DNA from: Opitutaceae bacterium
GTDB lineage: Bacteria > Verrucomicrobiota > Verrucomicrobiia > Opitutales > Opitutaceae
Direction: 5' to 3'
Assembly (NCBI GenBank): GCA_003168315.1
Contig: PMSP01000133.1
Location: 2,915 to 8,695 of the forward strand
Length of the DNA: 5,781 bases
Numbering within the stretch: the first letter of the stretch is position 1; every line of letters starts with the position of its first letter. Below are positions 4,139 through 5,781 of this stretch, in pieces. A model generated the notes under the pieces. The model was not told the origin of the DNA, searched no databases, and saw only the letters and a list, made by a program, of their open reading frames with translations. The position numbers and the translations under genes were made by a program.

Positions 4139-5781
4139 ATGAAAAATTACATCAAACTACTCCCTATAGCTCTGCTCGGCCTGCTGGCTCCGGCCGCGAA
4201 GGCGCAGCAGCTGCCGGTGCTGACGGTCGCAATGACTGAGATCGACATTGCCGGCAGTCCCGCCTACGGCGCGAACCTCGCCGGCGAGGGAAGCAATGGC
4301 GGCTTGATTACCAACAGCGGACAGCAGCTGAACGGCGGCAACGCCCCCTATGGGTCGTCGCTGACGCTCTGGGCGGTCGCGACGGGCACTTCGCCCGCCT
4401 CCGGGTTCACCTACACGTTCTTCGTGAACGGCGTCAGTATCGGCATCGCGACGCCGACGCCGTCTTACAACTTCGACTACGGGCTCAACTGGATTCCCCC
4501 GCAGCCCGGGGTGTACTTCTTCTCGGTGATGGTCACGGACGGCCTGGGCCACACCGCCGTTTCGCTGGCGGTGGAATTCTACGCGACCGGAATCGAGATC
4601 GTGAGCCCTCTGGCCAACACCGACCTGCCCATCGGGTCGTCGGTGGTAATTCAGGCGGCATCGTCGCTTGCCATCGGCGCCGTATCGAGCGTCGATTTTT
4701 TCCAGGGCAACAATCCTGCTGCCACGCCCGGTCCGGGGGCCATCAAGCTGGGCAATAGCAGGACATTCCCGTATTCCATCATCTACACGCCGCCTGCGGT
4801 GAACCCCCAGGACAGCACGAACATACTCCGGATTTACGCCGTGTCTTACAAGGCGGATGGGACCGTGGCTTTTGTGTCGTCGGGCCAGGGCATCATCATG
4901 GTGCCTGCCGTGCTCAAGCTTCCCGTCGTAAGCATAGGCAGTCCAGCCAATGTTCCCCCAGGGCCGCCCGACTTTGGCCCGGCCACCATTGCGATTCCCA
5001 ACTATGTTGCCGACCCGAACGCGTTTATTCCTGTCCAGGTGAATGCGAGCAGCCCGCAGGGTGATATCTCCCAGGTGCAGCTCTACATCAACGGCGTCCT
5101 CTTTGGAACCCAGGCGAATTATCCCTATGATTTCCAGTGGCAGCCGTCGATCACAGGGACCTACAACCTGACCGCCCTCGCCTATGACGACAAAAACAAT
5201 GTCATAGCCTCGACCACGAGCACGCTTCCGACGCTCACGCCCGCGCCAACCACGGTCATCGTGGGTGCGCTTCCCTCCGTCGCGATCACCACGCCCTCCG
5301 ATGGGGCGACAATATCGGGCGGAGGCCCGACGAACGGGACCGCGTCGGTCACAGCGACCGCCACGGACACAAATGTCGACGCTAACGGGAACGCGGTACC
5401 CATCGTGGCCGTCGCGTTCTACCAAGACGGAAACCTCGTGGGCACCGCGACGACGCCCAACCCGGGGACGACGAACGTGTATTCGGTCACTTTTGTCCCG
5501 AAGCAGAATATCGACCCCGTCAGCCTGAAGCCAATTCCGAGCCTTCTGACCGCGCAAGCGACTGACAGTCTCGGATTCCAGAGCACGTCCGCCACGGTGA
5601 CCGTGAATGTCAACGTGGGGGGCAATACGACGTCCCCCATTGTCGGCACCCCGCCCACGATATCGATCTCGGCTCCCGCGAACAATGCCAACGTCGTCGT
5701 CAATTCTCCGGTGACGCTCTCGGCCAACGCCCAGGCGACCAACACGCCCGGCAACGTGGCAAGCGTCGAGTTCCTCGTCGA
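4139..5781 (+). CDS. Secreted protein with tandem bacterial Ig-like domains, 3'-truncated
   Basis: The frame is open from this ATG through the window end (547 complete codons), so the stop lies outside. Residues 1-22 are a signal peptide (MKNYIK, hydrophobic LLPIALLGLLAP, cleavage after AKA). A first beta domain (about 70-150) contains FTYTFFVNGVSIG and PGVYFFSVMVTDGLGHTA. It is followed by tandem Ig-like units starting at about residues 152, 263, 379 and 505, each opening with an x-I-x-x-P-A-N/D motif and carrying a V-x-F/L-Y-x-D/N-G-x-x-x-G segment, as in Big_7-type (PF17957-like) domains. Such domains are typical of exported surface, adhesin or carbohydrate-associated proteins. The start is supported by AGGTGA at 4129-4134 and by the signal peptide. 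Codon use is less strictly G/C-ending than in the secretin, with more AAT, ATT, GTG and TAT. It lies 49 bp after the secretin stop without a visible terminator, so it may be a substrate or surface partner of that machine. That role is inference; the C terminus, which would show an anchor or sorting domain, is missing. Confidence 0.88.
   Translation, partial: MKNYIKLLPIALLGLLAPAAKAQQLPVLTVAMTEIDIAGSPAYGANLAGEGSNGGLITNSGQQLNGGNAPYGSSLTLWAVATGTSPASGFTYTFFVNGVSIGIATPTPSYNFDYGLNWIPPQPGVYFFSVMVTDGLGHTAVSLAVEFYATGIEIVSPLANTDLPIGSSVVIQAASSLAIGAVSSVDFFQGNNPAATPGPGAIKLGNSRTFPYSIIYTPPAVNPQDSTNILRIYAVSYKADGTVAFVSSGQGIIMVPAVLKLPVVSIGSPANVPPGPPDFGPATIAIPNYVADPNAFIPVQVNASSPQGDISQVQLYINGVLFGTQANYPYDFQWQPSITGTYNLTALAYDDKNNVIASTTSTLPTLTPAPTTVIVGALPSVAITTPSDGATISGGGPTNGTASVTATATDTNVDANGNAVPIVAVAFYQDGNLVGTATTPNPGTTNVYSVTFVPKQNIDPVSLKPIPSLLTAQATDSLGFQSTSATVTVNVNVGGNTTSPIVGTPPTISISAPANNANVVVNSPVTLSANAQATNTPGNVASVEFLV
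4592..5781 (+). repeat. Tandem Ig-like domain units (three complete, one cut by the window end)
   Basis: Units begin at about 4592 (IEIVSPLANT), 4925 (VVSIGSPANV), 5273 (PSVAITTPSDGA) and 5651 (PPTISISAPANN). Inside them, corresponding segments read SSVDFFQGN, QVQLYINGVLFG, VAVAFYQDGNLVG and ASVEFLV. Units are about 111, 116 and 126 residues. They are clearly diverged at DNA level, so they are old domain duplications rather than recent tandem copies. Boundaries are estimated by eye. Confidence 0.75.

Noticed and set aside
4157..5557. Long minus-strand open frame of 466 codons
   Set aside because: It lies wholly opposite the Ig-like gene, whose plus frame has a signal peptide, a good ribosome site and repeated Ig motifs. 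The minus product is Arg/Gly-rich low-information sequence, as expected from a GC-rich antisense frame.

Overview
The window (5,781 bp, mostly GC-rich with strong G/C preference at third codon positions) reads as one co-oriented plus-strand block. It comes from a Gram-negative, two-membrane bacterium, because it encodes an outer-membrane secretin and the inner-membrane alignment proteins that serve it. The Ig-like Ala/Thr/Val-rich surface protein, the GC content and the divergent PilM/N/O/P proteins make me lean to Verrucomicrobiota (Opitutales-like). That placement is an inference from general family knowledge, not something the sequence proves; Acidobacteriota or another high-GC phylum is possible.

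Layout: 3-626 is the 3' part of a PilM-like actin-fold protein cut by the window edge. 598-1218 is a PilN-like bitopic protein. 1215-1778 is a PilO-like bitopic protein. 1775-2323 is a short exported PilP/GspC-like periplasmic protein. 2320-4089 is a secretin of the PilQ/GspD superfamily. After 49 noncoding bases, 4139 to the window end is the start of a long exported protein built of tandem bacterial Ig-like domains, with its 3' end outside the window. The first five genes overlap one another (29 bp, then three ATGA overlaps of 4 bp), so they form a tightly coupled operon in the classical M-N-O-P-Q order.

Expected joint function: the cytoplasmic PilM-like protein docks on the PilN-like N terminus. 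PilN and PilO pair through coiled coils and ferredoxin-like periplasmic domains. The PilP-like protein links them to the N domains of the secretin, which is the outer-membrane channel for a type IV pilus or a type II-like secretion machine. The Ig-like protein next door is a candidate substrate or pilus/surface-associated adhesin, by position only.

I see no mobile element, CRISPR array, tRNA or rRNA. The points most worth a second look are these: the PilM-like protein has lost the usual glycine-rich adenosine motif and its PilN-like partner lacks the usual INLLP docking motif; the secretin lacks an AMIN domain and carries an approximately 95-residue Ser/Thr/Asn/Gly-rich insert with a triplicated 7-residue unit; a sharp low-GC patch lies across the pilP-like/secretin junction; and three helically phased AACAG repeats precede the Ig-like gene.
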